Positions 34,331 through 43,500 of a stretch of DNA of 64,000 bases are shown piece by piece (within the stretch, counting starts at the first letter, position 1; every line of letters starts with the position of its first letter). The notes under the pieces are model-generated. The model made no database searches. It was not told the DNA's origin and worked only from the letters and a program-made list of their open reading frames with translations. Source of the DNA: DLAJ01 sp964655525 (GTDB taxonomy: Bacteria > Bacillota > Clostridia > Lachnospirales > Lachnospiraceae); assembly GCA_964655525.1 (NCBI GenBank), contig CAZZNE010000006.1:62001-126000 (forward strand). The letters run 5' to 3'. The position numbers were made by a program, and so were the translations under genes.

Positions 34331-35473
34331 TTATTTTTCAAAGACACCTGCAACCTGCTCTAAAAGCGTTCTTATCTCTAAATGCTGCGGACATGCCTTT
34401 TCACATTTCCCGCACTGAATGCAGTCGCTTGCCTTTCCATGCCCTTGCGTATGTACCTGATTATAATAGTAATCACTATTCCAGTCATGGTATTGTTTCT
34501 TGGCATTCATATCTGCAAACAGATCCGGTATCAGTATCTTTTTTGGACAGCCATCTACACAGTATCGACAGGCAGTACATGGAATCAAGTTCTGTGCCTT
34601 AAAGATTTCACATACCTTTTCTATGGCAGCGTATTCTGCCGCATTCAGCGGCTCAAAATCCTTCATAGCACCTATGTTATCCTGCATCTGCTCTAAGCTG
34701 CTCATTCCCGAAAGTACCATAAATACCTGTTTACAGCTTGCTGCAAAGCGGATTGCCAATGCAGCGTTGCCGGATTTGGTTGCATTACTGCCACCGTTCA
34801 ACCCTTTCAGAATGTGATCCGCTTCAGACGGGAGATTTACAAGGCTTCCGCCTTTTACAGGCTCCATGACCACAACCGGCTTATGATGTTTTTCACATAC
34901 CTCAAGACATTTTCTGCTCTGCACTCCGGGGTCATCGTAGTCCACATAGTTCAGCTGAATCTGTACGAGTTCCACCTCCGGGTGTTCTGTCAAAATCCTA
35001 TCCAAATATTCCGCATTATCATGAAATGACAAGCCAACATGCCTGATCTTTCCCTCTGCCTTTAATTCCTGAGCTACTTCATACGCACGACACTTTTTGT
35101 ATTTCTCATAATTGACTTTCCCCTGTGCATGCATCAGATAAAAATCAAAATAAGATACCCCGCAGGTATCAAGCTGTTTCTCAAAAACGTTTCTGATATC
35201 CGATTCTCTTTCAAAAAGATTCATTGTCAGCTTGTCTGTAATCGTAAAACTTTCCCTTGGATAACGCTTTACTACGCACTCCCTGATCGCAACTTCACTT
35301 AAGCCGCCCAAATATCCCTTAGCCGTATCAAAATAAGTAAATCCTGCCTCCATGAACGCATCTACCATACGGTTGCATTCCTCAAAGTCAATATTTCCAT
35401 CCTTCATTGGCAGACGCATACAGCCAAAGCCAAATTTTTTGCTGTTTTTTACAAAATCCTGTTCCATCATCAT
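34331..35473 (-). CDS. aldo/keto reductase with C-terminal 4Fe-4S ferredoxin domain
   Basis: 380 residues. Residues 1-285 are an aldo/keto reductase barrel (KFGFGCMRLPMKDGNIDFEE, FDTAKGYLGGLSE with the catalytic Asp/Tyr pair, GLSFHDNAE, QIQLNYVDYDDPG). The C-terminus has two iron-sulphur motifs, CTACRYCVDGCPKKI and CIQCGKCEKACPQHL, so electrons probably come from or go to ferredoxin. Family members are common redox enzymes of gut Clostridia with unknown substrates. It lies just downstream of an SDR remnant and a flavodoxin gene in what looks like one redox operon. Confidence 0.93.
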   Translation of the reverse strand: MMMEQDFVKNSKKFGFGCMRLPMKDGNIDFEECNRMVDAFMEAGFTYFDTAKGYLGGLSEVAIRECVVKRYPRESFTITDKLTMNLFERESDIRNVFEKQLDTCGVSYFDFYLMHAQGKVNYEKYKKCRAYEVAQELKAEGKIRHVGLSFHDNAEYLDRILTEHPEVELVQIQLNYVDYDDPGVQSRKCLEVCEKHHKPVVVMEPVKGGSLVNLPSEADHILKGLNGGSNATKSGNAALAIRFAASCKQVFMVLSGMSSLEQMQDNIGAMKDFEPLNAAEYAAIEKVCEIFKAQNLIPCTACRYCVDGCPKKILIPDLFADMNAKKQYHDWNSDYYYNQVHTQGHGKASDCIQCGKCEKACPQHLEIRTLLEQVAGVFEK

Positions 35474-35485
35474 CCTGCCTTTCTC

Positions 35486-35548
35486 TCATCCTGCGATTGC
35501 CATTCCAATCTGGCCTGCTCCTGTCAAAATCATCACTTCTTTTTTCAT
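35486..35548 (-). pseudogene. remnant of a short-chain dehydrogenase (N-terminal 20 codons)
   Basis: ATG at 35548 to TGA at 35486 encodes MKKEVMILTGAGQIGMAIAG. TGAGxIGxAIA is the NAD(P)-binding start of SDR enzymes, but the frame stops before the first helix ends. The remaining 230 or so codons are absent, with the AKR gene starting 12 bases later. It looks like a deletion remnant. Confidence 0.6.
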
Positions 35549-35580
35549 TTTTCGCATCCTCTCAATATTTCCATATCTCA

Positions 35581-36087
35581 TTACGCTTCCAGCCATTCTT
35601 TCAAAACAGCATCACACCTGCCCACACTGCTTCCCTGTATGGCCAGACCTTTTTTGATCACGGCCCCCGAACAGCATTTCTTCAAGTCCGCTTCACTTTT
35701 CCCCATCCCACTGCCCTCATGGGTACATACCGGTCGGACCGTTTTTCCCTCAAAATTGATCTGCTCCAGAACGGTAAACATCGGCATCGGCATGGTTCCC
35801 CAATAATTCGGGTACATGACTGTGATCAAATCATACTGTGACATATTTTCCGGCATTGCCACAACTTCAGGACGCGCACCACTCTGCAAATCTTTCTTTG
35901 CCTGTTCAATACAGGTATTGTAATCTGCGGAATATGGATTTACAGGTTCCACTTTGAATAAATCCGCACCTGTAAGAGCAGCCGCTTTTTCCGCCACCAC
36001 TTCCGTGTTCCCTTTTTCAATATATTTCAGGCTCCCGCCGAAATAATTCTCATCTGCTCTCGAAAAATATAAAATCAGTTCTTTCAT
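35581..36087 (-). CDS. flavodoxin-like protein
   Basis: 168 residues, a cytoplasmic FMN electron carrier or quinone-reductase-like enzyme. It starts MKELILYFSRADENYFGGSL, the N-terminal phosphate-loop strand of flavodoxins in its longer form (SRADENY-type). YDLITVMYPNYWGTMPMPMFTVL is the second FMN loop and VCTHEGSGMGKSEADLKK the third. Proteins of this type sit next to SDR and AKR genes in many Firmicutes. It has its own promoter upstream at 36133-36161. Confidence 0.92.
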   Translation of the reverse strand: MKELILYFSRADENYFGGSLKYIEKGNTEVVAEKAAALTGADLFKVEPVNPYSADYNTCIEQAKKDLQSGARPEVVAMPENMSQYDLITVMYPNYWGTMPMPMFTVLEQINFEGKTVRPVCTHEGSGMGKSEADLKKCCSGAVIKKGLAIQGSSVGRCDAVLKEWLEA

Positions 36088-36132
36088 CGTATTACCTCCT
36101 TATCAGATATCTCTTTATTTTGTTACACTTCC

Positions 36133-36161
36133 ATTTTAAGAAAAAGAACCTTAGCAATCAA
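36133..36161 (-). promoter_or_regulatory. promoter of flavodoxin/AKR unit
   Basis: On the minus strand TTGATT (36156-36161), 17-base spacer, TAAAAT (36133-36138). Confidence 0.65.
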
Positions 36162-36200
36162 TTCGATTTTCGCTGACATATCATAAGTATTTCTTATATA

Positions 36201-36225
36201 AAAAAGAACGCTACGCGATTCTTCT
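36201..36225. repeat. dispersed hairpin element, single-stem copy
   Basis: AAAAAGAACGC-TAC-GCGATTCTTCT: same arms as in copies 1 and 2 with one mismatch, located between lysR and the flavodoxin promoter. Confidence 0.5.
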
Positions 36226-36248
36226 AGGTTTAAGAAATCTCCTATAAG

Positions 36249-36295
36249 TAAAAAATCAGAACCGTTTTCGATCATGGTTCAAACAGTTCTGATTG
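36249..36295 (-). terminator. terminator after lysR-type gene
   Basis: On the minus strand AATCAGAAC...GGTTCTGATTTTTTAC is a stem with a U-run 30 bases after the stop codon. Confidence 0.7.
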
Positions 36296-36324
36296 ATAAA
36301 ATTCACGTATCTTTTATGTATTCG

Positions 36325-37227
36325 TTACAACTCAAATTTACTCCGTAGAATTCCGGCAAATTCCTCCAACAACTGTTTTGTATTTTCTTTTTTCCAGAAA
36401 GCACCATAATTCCGCTTTATTGGCTCATTGCCGCGGTACAGCGGAAGCCTCACAATGTTGGTACCAAGACTGCCCTCTATGGGTGTTCCCTCGCTCGGCA
36501 TAAATCCTTTCCCGCTGATCACGAGTGTCCTTGCCTCTTCCATGTTATCGGCAAACAGTTTTTCTCCCTGTAATCCTACAATGGTACGGTAATATTCTTC
36601 TTCGGTTTCTTTTTCTGTTTCTGATGATACAAGAATACACGGTATATTTTTTAATTCCTGCACTGTCACTTTATCTAAAGAGGACATCGGATTTCTGCTT
36701 GCAATCTCGATATGTGTCACAGAAGACGTAAGGAGCATATTCCTAAATTCTTCCGAAAATGCCCTGCGCTGGTCATTAAATGCCAAGTCTATTTCGTTCT
36801 TCAAAAGCATACGATACAGTTCATCATGGTTTCCAAAGAAAACCTCCACCGGAATATCGGGGTACTTTGCCGTAAATTCCTCCAGTGCAAGATGAAATTC
36901 CTGTCCGCTGTAACAGCGTAAGAACCCCACCTTGAAACACGCCTGTCCGCCGCCCGCCAGCCTTGTGGTTTCCCTGACAATCTGATCATAATCAGCAATC
37001 AGCACAAGACTTTTCTTATAGAAAAATTCCCCTGCAGGCGTCAGTTCAAATTTCCTTTTTTTCCGTTCCAGAAGCGGAAATCCTAACTCTCTTTCCAATG
37101 CCTGTATCTGCTGTGATATGGCAGATTGTGAAATATTACATTCATAAGCTGCCTCCGAAAAGCTGTTGTTGCGGACAACAGCCTGAAAATATTTTATCTG
37201 TCTTAACAAAATATTCACCCTATTCAA
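36325..37227 (-). CDS. LysR-family transcriptional regulator
   Basis: 300 residues. The N-terminal winged helix-turn-helix reads IKYFQAVVRNNSFSEAAYECNISQSAISQQIQALERELG, the canonical LysR form, followed by the linker helix (LLERKKRKFELTPAG). The C-terminal effector domain (90-300) is the periplasmic-binding-like fold (FKVGFLRCYSGQEFHLALEEF). It lies directly upstream of the flavodoxin/AKR operon and is transcribed in the same direction with a terminator between, so it likely controls that redox operon; the inducer is unknown. Confidence 0.92.
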   Translation of the reverse strand: MNRVNILLRQIKYFQAVVRNNSFSEAAYECNISQSAISQQIQALERELGFPLLERKKRKFELTPAGEFFYKKSLVLIADYDQIVRETTRLAGGGQACFKVGFLRCYSGQEFHLALEEFTAKYPDIPVEVFFGNHDELYRMLLKNEIDLAFNDQRRAFSEEFRNMLLTSSVTHIEIASRNPMSSLDKVTVQELKNIPCILVSSETEKETEEEYYRTIVGLQGEKLFADNMEEARTLVISGKGFMPSEGTPIEGSLGTNIVRLPLYRGNEPIKRNYGAFWKKENTKQLLEEFAGILRSKFEL

Positions 37228-37244
37228 CAGAAAAAGAAGCTTCT

Positions 37245-38150
37245 TTATAATTGCTCCGTCCAGTAGCTCTTATAGCCCTCTCCGAAAATCTCGTTCGCGC
37301 TTGAAACGATGAGAAAGGCTCTCTCATCCTCCTCCTTCACGATATTGATGACTTCCGGCGAGCGCTGCTTTCTTGTGGCGCAAAGGATGATCTTTTTATC
37401 CTTTTCCGTGTACGCGCCCTCTCCCTCTAAATAGGTCACGCCGATGTTAAGCTCCTCCATCAGCCGCCCCGCAATCTGTTCATGCCGGTCGCTGATGATA
37501 TAGATCAGGCGCGCCTCGTCCTGCCCGTACAGGATTACATCCATCACGCGCGCGTCAAGCGCAATGACGATCCCCGCATAGACCCCCAGCGTTAAATTTT
37601 GGAACACAAAACCGGATATGATGACGACGACCATATCGAGCGCAAGAAAAATGGAACCGGATTTTAAGTATGGGAATTTCAGACGCAGAAGCTTCACAAT
37701 AATGTCCATGCCGCCCGTCGTGCCGCCCGCCCGGAATACCAGACCAAGACCGCAGCCGACCGCAATGCCGCCCAAAACGACCGCACAGATCAGGTCGTTC
37801 GTGATCGGCTGCAGGTCTCCGAGCAGGTTGGTAAAAATCGACGTCATGACCGTCGCATAGCAAGTCTTAATGATGAATTTTCTGCCGAGCTTCCACCCTC
37901 CGATCACCAAAAGCGGGATGTTGATGATCAGAATCCATGTACCTGTCGTAAGCGGTGTGTAGCGGCTTAACATAATGGAAATACCGGACACACCACCGGG
38001 CGCTAAGTCATTCGGATCTAAAAGCAGACTGATGCCCGCTGAATAAATGAGTGTTCCGAGCGTTATGATCAGATAACTCCGCAAAGCCGTTCTCGCCCGT
38101 TTTATGAAATCCGTGTGTTTCTTTTCGTTCCCGTTTTTTTCATTCCCCAT
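37245..38150 (-). CDS. YitT-family membrane protein (DUF161/DUF2179)
   Basis: About 301 residues from the ATG at 38150 (MGNEKNGNEKKHTDF); an in-frame ATG at 38231 is possible but has no better ribosome site. Five or six hydrophobic helices with the family motif ISLLLDPNDLAPGGVSGISIML, GGTTGGMDIIVKLLR, and VYAGIVIALDARVMDVILYG. The C-terminal DUF2179 domain is cytosolic (EQIAGRLMEELNIGVTYLEGEGAYT). Function unknown in the family. It follows threonine deaminase by about 105 bases on the same strand. Confidence 0.9.
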   Translation of the reverse strand: MGNEKNGNEKKHTDFIKRARTALRSYLIITLGTLIYSAGISLLLDPNDLAPGGVSGISIMLSRYTPLTTGTWILIINIPLLVIGGWKLGRKFIIKTCYATVMTSIFTNLLGDLQPITNDLICAVVLGGIAVGCGLGLVFRAGGTTGGMDIIVKLLRLKFPYLKSGSIFLALDMVVVIISGFVFQNLTLGVYAGIVIALDARVMDVILYGQDEARLIYIISDRHEQIAGRLMEELNIGVTYLEGEGAYTEKDKKIILCATRKQRSPEVINIVKEEDERAFLIVSSANEIFGEGYKSYWTEQL

Positions 38151-38257
38151 AGTCCGCTTTTCCCTCTCATACCGCTTTCTATTGCTTCGTCCCGCCACGA
38201 ACTTTCCATATTGTGCGAAGCGATCCTTCACCGCCTCACCTGCATTCGATGTTTCCC

Positions 38258-39481
38258 TTAAATGACCGTCCGCACCGCTTTCGGGCTGTATCCGTTCTCT
38301 TCAAGCGCCTGCATGATCTGTGTTTTATGCTCCGTACCGAACGCTTCGATCGTGATGCGCAGCTCCACAGCGGCATTCCGGTTGATTGATACGAACTGAT
38401 TGTGCTCTAACTTGATCACGTTTCCGTTCAGCTTGGCAATGACGTCCGCTACCCGGCTCAACTCGCCCGGCTTATCCGGCAGAAGCGTCGATACCGTGAA
38501 GATCCGGTCGCGTAAGATCAGTCCCTGCTGCACAACGGAGGACATGGTGATCACGTCCATATTACCGCCGCTTAAGATCGATACGACTTTTTTCCCTTTC
38601 ACGTTGAGGTGCTTCAATGCCGCAACGGTGAGAAGACCGGAATTTTCGACCACCATCTTATGGTTTTCGACCATATCAAGAAAGGCAACGACCAAATCCT
38701 CATCTTCCACTGTAATAATATCGTCCAAATTTTCTTTTATATACGGAAAAAGCTTTTCTCCCGGCGTCTTCACCGCCGTACCGTCCGCGATCGTATTGAC
38801 CTTGGGAAGCGTCGTCACTTTATCCTTTTGCAGGGATACCTGCATACAATTTGCGCCCGCAGGCTCCACGCCGATGACCTTGATCTTGGGATTGAGCAGC
38901 TTCGCCAGCGCCGAAACGCCGGTTGCCAGTCCGCCTCCGCCGATGGGAACTAAGATCATATCAACGACAGGAAGATCCTTAAAGATTTCCATTGCAATCG
39001 TTCCCTGTCCGGTCGCCACTGCCAGATCGTCGAACGGATGAATAAAGGTATAGCCCTTCTCTTCGGCAAGCTCATATGCCCGCGCGCACGCCTCGTCATA
39101 CACGTCCCCATGCAGTACGACCTCCGCGCCATAGCTTTTTGTCCGATTCACTTTGATGAGCGGCGTTGTCGTCGGCATGACAATGACCGCCTTTACGCCG
39201 AAGCACTGTGCCGCATATGCCACGCCCTGCGCATGGTTGCCGGCGGACGCCGTGATGATGCCGCGCTCACGTTCCTCCTCCGTGAGCGTCGTCATTTTGT
39301 AATAAGCGCCCCTCACTTTGTAAGCTCCCGTGAACTGCATGTTCTCCGGTTTTAAGTACACCTTATTCCCCGTCTGTTTACTGTAAAAATCACTGTAGAC
39401 CAGCTTGGTCTCGCTCGTCACTTTTTTGACGATCTCGGATGCCTCCTCAAATCGCTCCAATGTCAACATTTCCGCTCCCAT
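38258..39481 (-). CDS. ilvA: threonine ammonia-lyase (biosynthetic/catabolic, ACT domain)
   Basis: Converts L-threonine to 2-oxobutanoate and ammonia with pyridoxal phosphate, for isoleucine synthesis or fermentation. 407 residues: the PLP-lysine region is MQFTGAYKVRGAYYKM, then ITASAGNHAQGVAYAA (the SAGNHAQG block) and VPIGGGGLATGVS (phosphate-binding Gly loop). A single ACT domain occupies about residues 325-405 (VSTLLPDKPGELSRVADVIAKLNGNVIKL). The length fits the short clostridial form, sometimes named tdcB. GGAGGAATACG precedes the ATG. Confidence 0.95.
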   Translation of the reverse strand: MGAEMLTLERFEEASEIVKKVTSETKLVYSDFYSKQTGNKVYLKPENMQFTGAYKVRGAYYKMTTLTEEERERGIITASAGNHAQGVAYAAQCFGVKAVIVMPTTTPLIKVNRTKSYGAEVVLHGDVYDEACARAYELAEEKGYTFIHPFDDLAVATGQGTIAMEIFKDLPVVDMILVPIGGGGLATGVSALAKLLNPKIKVIGVEPAGANCMQVSLQKDKVTTLPKVNTIADGTAVKTPGEKLFPYIKENLDDIITVEDEDLVVAFLDMVENHKMVVENSGLLTVAALKHLNVKGKKVVSILSGGNMDVITMSSVVQQGLILRDRIFTVSTLLPDKPGELSRVADVIAKLNGNVIKLEHNQFVSINRNAAVELRITIEAFGTEHKTQIMQALEENGYSPKAVRTVI

Positions 39482-39515
39482 CGTATTCCTCCATCCTCTC
39501 TCAATCTGTAAATCC

Positions 39516-39545
39516 AGGGAAATGCTGATTCATCAGCATTTCCCT
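39516..39545. terminator. perfect hairpin after ftsY
   Basis: AGGGAAATGCTGAT-TC-ATCAGCATTTCCCT is a perfect 14-base-pair stem 52 bases after the ftsY stop. No clear U-run follows on the minus strand, so it is either a weak terminator or an RNA-stabilising stem. Confidence 0.55.
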
Positions 39546-39597
39546 AGGCATCCGCACAAAGTGCAAAACGCCGATGTATTTCACAGTCCGCTTTCCA

Positions 39598-40572
39598 CTA
39601 CTCTGAATCGTTTCCCCCGATCTCCGGCGCAGCCGCCTCCGCCTCGGGACGGTCAAATAGCGCCTCCACAAATTCATTCGGATGAAATTTCTGCAGATCA
39701 TCCATCTGCTCCCCGACACCGATATATTTCACAGGTACCTGAAGCTCGGACTGGATTGCCACGGCAATACCGCCCTTCGCTGTCCCGTCCATTTTCGTCA
39801 AAACAATTCCCGTAAGCTCCGTGACATCCCCGAATTCGCGCGCCTGCACCAGCGCATTCTGTCCGGTGGTTCCGTCCAAAACGACTAAGTTTTCACGGTG
39901 GGCATCGGGAAACTCCCGGTCGATGATGCGGTTCATCTTTCGAAGCTCTTCCATCAGATTTTTCTTATTGTGAAGCCGCCCCGCCGTATCGCAGATCAAC
40001 ACATCCACGCCACGCGCCTTTGCCGCGTTGACCGCATCGTAGATCACGGAAGCCGGATCGGCGCCCTCCTTGCCCCCGATCATCTCCACGCCTGCCCGGG
40101 CACACCATTCGGAAAGCTGTTCCCCTGCCGCCGCGCGGAAGGTATCCGCCGCTGCAATGAGCACCTTCTTCCCCTGATCCTTCAGCAATCCCGCCAGTTT
40201 GCCGACCGAAGTCGTCTTTCCGACGCCGTTCACACCGACGATCATGATGACCGACTGTCTATTTTCAAATTCGTATGCCGCTTCGCCGACCTGCATCTGC
40301 TCGCAGATACTGTCGATCAGAAGCTGCCGGCATGCCGCCGGCTCCTTGATATGCTGCTCCTTCACCTGCATTTTTAAGCGTTCCAAAATATCCGATGTCG
40401 CATTGACGCCCATATCGCCCATGATCATCAGTTCCTCGAGTTCCTCATAAAACTCGTCGTCAATGCTGCCAAAGCCGCCAAACACCGAATCCATTCCGCG
40501 AACGATGGAATCCCTCGTCTTCGTCAGACCCGCTTTCAGGCGTCCGAAAAAACCTTTTTTTTCTTCACTCAT
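39598..40572 (-). CDS. ftsY: signal recognition particle receptor FtsY
   Basis: The membrane-associated GTPase that docks the SRP-ribosome complex. 324 residues. It lacks the long acidic A domain of enteric FtsY and starts directly with MSEEKKGFFGRLKAGLTKTR. The NG domain holds IMIVGVNGVGKTTSVGKLAG (G1), DTFRAAAGEQL, VLICDTAGRLHNKKNLM (G3), VLTKMDGTAKGG (G4) and VKYIGVGEQMDDLQKFHPNEF at the end. Its ATG overlaps the stop of smc by four bases (40569-40572), so both are translated together. Confidence 0.98.
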   Translation of the reverse strand: MSEEKKGFFGRLKAGLTKTRDSIVRGMDSVFGGFGSIDDEFYEELEELMIMGDMGVNATSDILERLKMQVKEQHIKEPAACRQLLIDSICEQMQVGEAAYEFENRQSVIMIVGVNGVGKTTSVGKLAGLLKDQGKKVLIAAADTFRAAAGEQLSEWCARAGVEMIGGKEGADPASVIYDAVNAAKARGVDVLICDTAGRLHNKKNLMEELRKMNRIIDREFPDAHRENLVVLDGTTGQNALVQAREFGDVTELTGIVLTKMDGTAKGGIAVAIQSELQVPVKYIGVGEQMDDLQKFHPNEFVEALFDRPEAEAAAPEIGGNDSE

Positions 40573-43500
40573 TCATCCAGCTCCTTGTCGATCAGATTGA
40601 CGCTGACAAGCGCAGAAATTCCTTTTTCCTGCATCGTTATACCATACAGGCGGTCCACCTTTTCCATCGTACCGCGTCTGTGGGTGATCACGATAAACTG
40701 CGTATGCTTTGTCAGCTTATGTAAGTATTTGGCAAATCGTCCGACGTTATTCTCATCGAGCGCCGCCTCAATCTCATCCAGCAGACAGAACGGGGACGGT
40801 TTTAAGTTCTGGATCGCAAAAAGCAGCGCGATCGCCGTCAGCGCTTTCTCGCCGCCGGACATCTGCATCATATTTTGCAGTTTTTTACCGGGCGGCTGCG
40901 CGATGATACGGATGCCCGCTTCCAGAATATCCTCATCCTCCTGAAGCTCCAGTTCGCCCTTTCCGCCGCCGAACAGTTCTTTGAATACCTTGTCAAATTC
41001 CCGGCAGATATCGCCGAACTTTTCCTTAAACTGCGCGCGCATGGCGGTATCCAGTTCTTCGATGATATTCTCTAAGGTCTCTGCCGCCTCCACAAGATCG
41101 TCATGCTGCGTTTTCAGGAAATTGTAACGCTCCGACAGGTTCTTGTAATCCTCGATCGCATTGACGTTGACATCGCCGAGCTTACGGATCTCATCCTTTA
41201 AGCGCGTGATCTCTTTTTTCATGGCGGATAAGTCCGTCAGCGCCTCATCGCGCAGTCCGGCTGCATCGCTCAATGTAATCTCGTACTCGTCCCACATGTA
41301 ATTGATCTGTGTTTCGATGGATTCCTCCAAGCGTTCTTTTTGTGCGTTTAAGCGGTACACCTCTTTATCCAGCGCACTGATCCGCGCAGATAATTCTTCG
41401 CGCTCACTGAAGAAATTTTTCTGTTTCGCGCTCAGTTCTTCCCGCCGCTCTGTATCTTCTTTCAGTTTCTTCTCGGTCTCGCTCTGTGCCGTATGGGACG
41501 CCTCGATCGTCTGTTTGATCTGCTCGATGCTCTCCCGTTTCTGCGCCACATTTTCATCATTGCTGCGGAGTCCCTCGCGGATCTGTGCAAGGTCGCCCTC
41601 TAAGCGTATCAGTTCGCCTTCGATACGGTCTACGTTCTGCTGTACGAATTCCTGACGCTGTAACAGCTTCTGTACCTCCACATCCCACTCGGATACGCCT
41701 GCCGCCTGCTCGCTCTCGCTGACCCGTATTTCCTCAAGAATGAGCTGCGACTCGTTAATTTTTTCAGTCAGCGACTGCTCAAGCTCCTCGGAATCGGCAA
41801 GCCGCTTTGACGCCGTCTCTTTCTCTTTTACAATGTCTTCGAGCTTTTCCTCTATATCGCCCTGTTCATCCTTTAACGCGCCGAAGTCCTTTTCAGTCTC
41901 CTCTCTGCGCTCCTGTGCCTTGATCACATTGAGGCGCGCCGTGTTCTGCTCGATAAACATATCCTGTATGCGGTTCTTGATCGTTTCCAGATCGGCGCGG
42001 ATTCCGTTCCGTTCCTGCTTGATGCTGTCGATCTTTCCTAAGCAATGCTCCACCTGCGCGTTTAAGTCCGCAACCTTCTTTTCCAGTTCGTCCATCTCGC
42101 GCCGTCTGCCGAGCAGATTGGAATTGTTCTTAAAAGCGCCTCCGCTGATGGCGCCGCCCGGCACAAGCAGCTCGCCTTCGATCGTCACCATACGGATACC
42201 ATAGTCAAACTTTCTCGCGATCTTGACTGCATGATCCACATTGTCAACGACCATGATTCTGCCCAGCATGGATTTTGCGACATTGCGGTAGCGGGCGTCC
42301 GTATGTACCAGCTCATCCGCCATCCCGACGACACCCGTTTCGTTCAATGCCTCAGGATTTTTGAACTCCTGCGGCTTTGTAATGCTCGTGAGCGGCAGAA
42401 ACGTCGCACGCCCGAATCGGTTCTCCTTCAAGAACGCGATCATGCGCTTTGCCGTCTCCTCATCATCCGTCACGATATTCTGGATATTTCCGCCGAGCGC
42501 CGTCTCGATCGCCGTCTCGTACTTTTTATCCACCTTGATAATATCGGCAACAACGCCGATGATGCCCTTGTCTTTTTCTTTGCACTCCATGACGCGCCGG
42601 ATGCTGTTTCCATAGCCCTCATAGCGCTCCGTTAAGTTCATGATGGCGTCGAGCTTGGATTTCTCTTTATGATACTGCTCCTGCGCCTCCTGAAGCTTCG
42701 CATCCGTTCCCGCAAGCTCGCCCTTGATCTCCTCCGCGCGTGATTCCATGCGCTTTTTGTCCTCATTGAGCTTCGTGATTTCTCCCGTTACCCGCTCAAA
42801 CTCCGCTTCCAGCTCCTTGATGGCGGCGTCCTGCTCCTCCTCGTCGGAGCGCGCACGCAACAGCCTGCTGTTTAACTCCGCCTTTCTGATCTGCACCTGC
42901 TCCATCATGGAGTCCAAGCGTCCGAGCTGCGTCTTGATTGTCGCGCGCTCGTTCAATGCCTGTATGATCGTATTTTTATCCGTCTCAATCCCGTTGTTTA
43001 ACTCCTCAATGCGGTTCTGGGTGGAAAGCAGCTCCTCCCGCGCGCGATCGCGCGCGTCCGCCGTCTCCGCAAGCTTATCGTCAATGTTCTTTTTATCGGT
43101 CAGAACGGAGTCCTTTTCCACGTTTTTTAAGCGGATGTCTTCGTTTAAGCTGTCCATTCTCGTCTGAAAATGAGTCTTATTCCCCTCCGCCGAATGAATC
43201 TGCTCTTTTAAGACATTGATCTCGCCCTCAAGCTTTCCGCGCATCACGGAAGTATCCGTTAAGGACGTTCTCTCCTCCTCGATCGCCGCATTGAGTTCCT
43301 CGATCGTCTGCTCGATCTGCTCATATTCGCTTTTGATCTTTTCGTGGCGTTCGCTCGTCTGCGCAAGATCACCGCTAGCGATCTCGTACTTCTCACCCAC
43401 TTCGGTAAGCTGCTCCCGCACGCGCTGATTCTCTAACAGAAAGACGTTCACGTCATAGTTTTTGAGTTCTTCTCTTTTGCGCAGGTAGACCTTTGCTTTT

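Noticed and set aside
39501..39600. A short copy of the ftsY-encoded KYIGV segment downstream of ftsY
   Set aside because: Only about 12-14 bases are shared around the TATTTCAC sequence, no gene structure; probably coincidence.
41302..43167. Long Ser-rich open frames on the plus strand
   Set aside because: They are the antisense of the smc coiled-coil, whose Glu/Lys codons read as Ser-rich frames; no ribosome sites.
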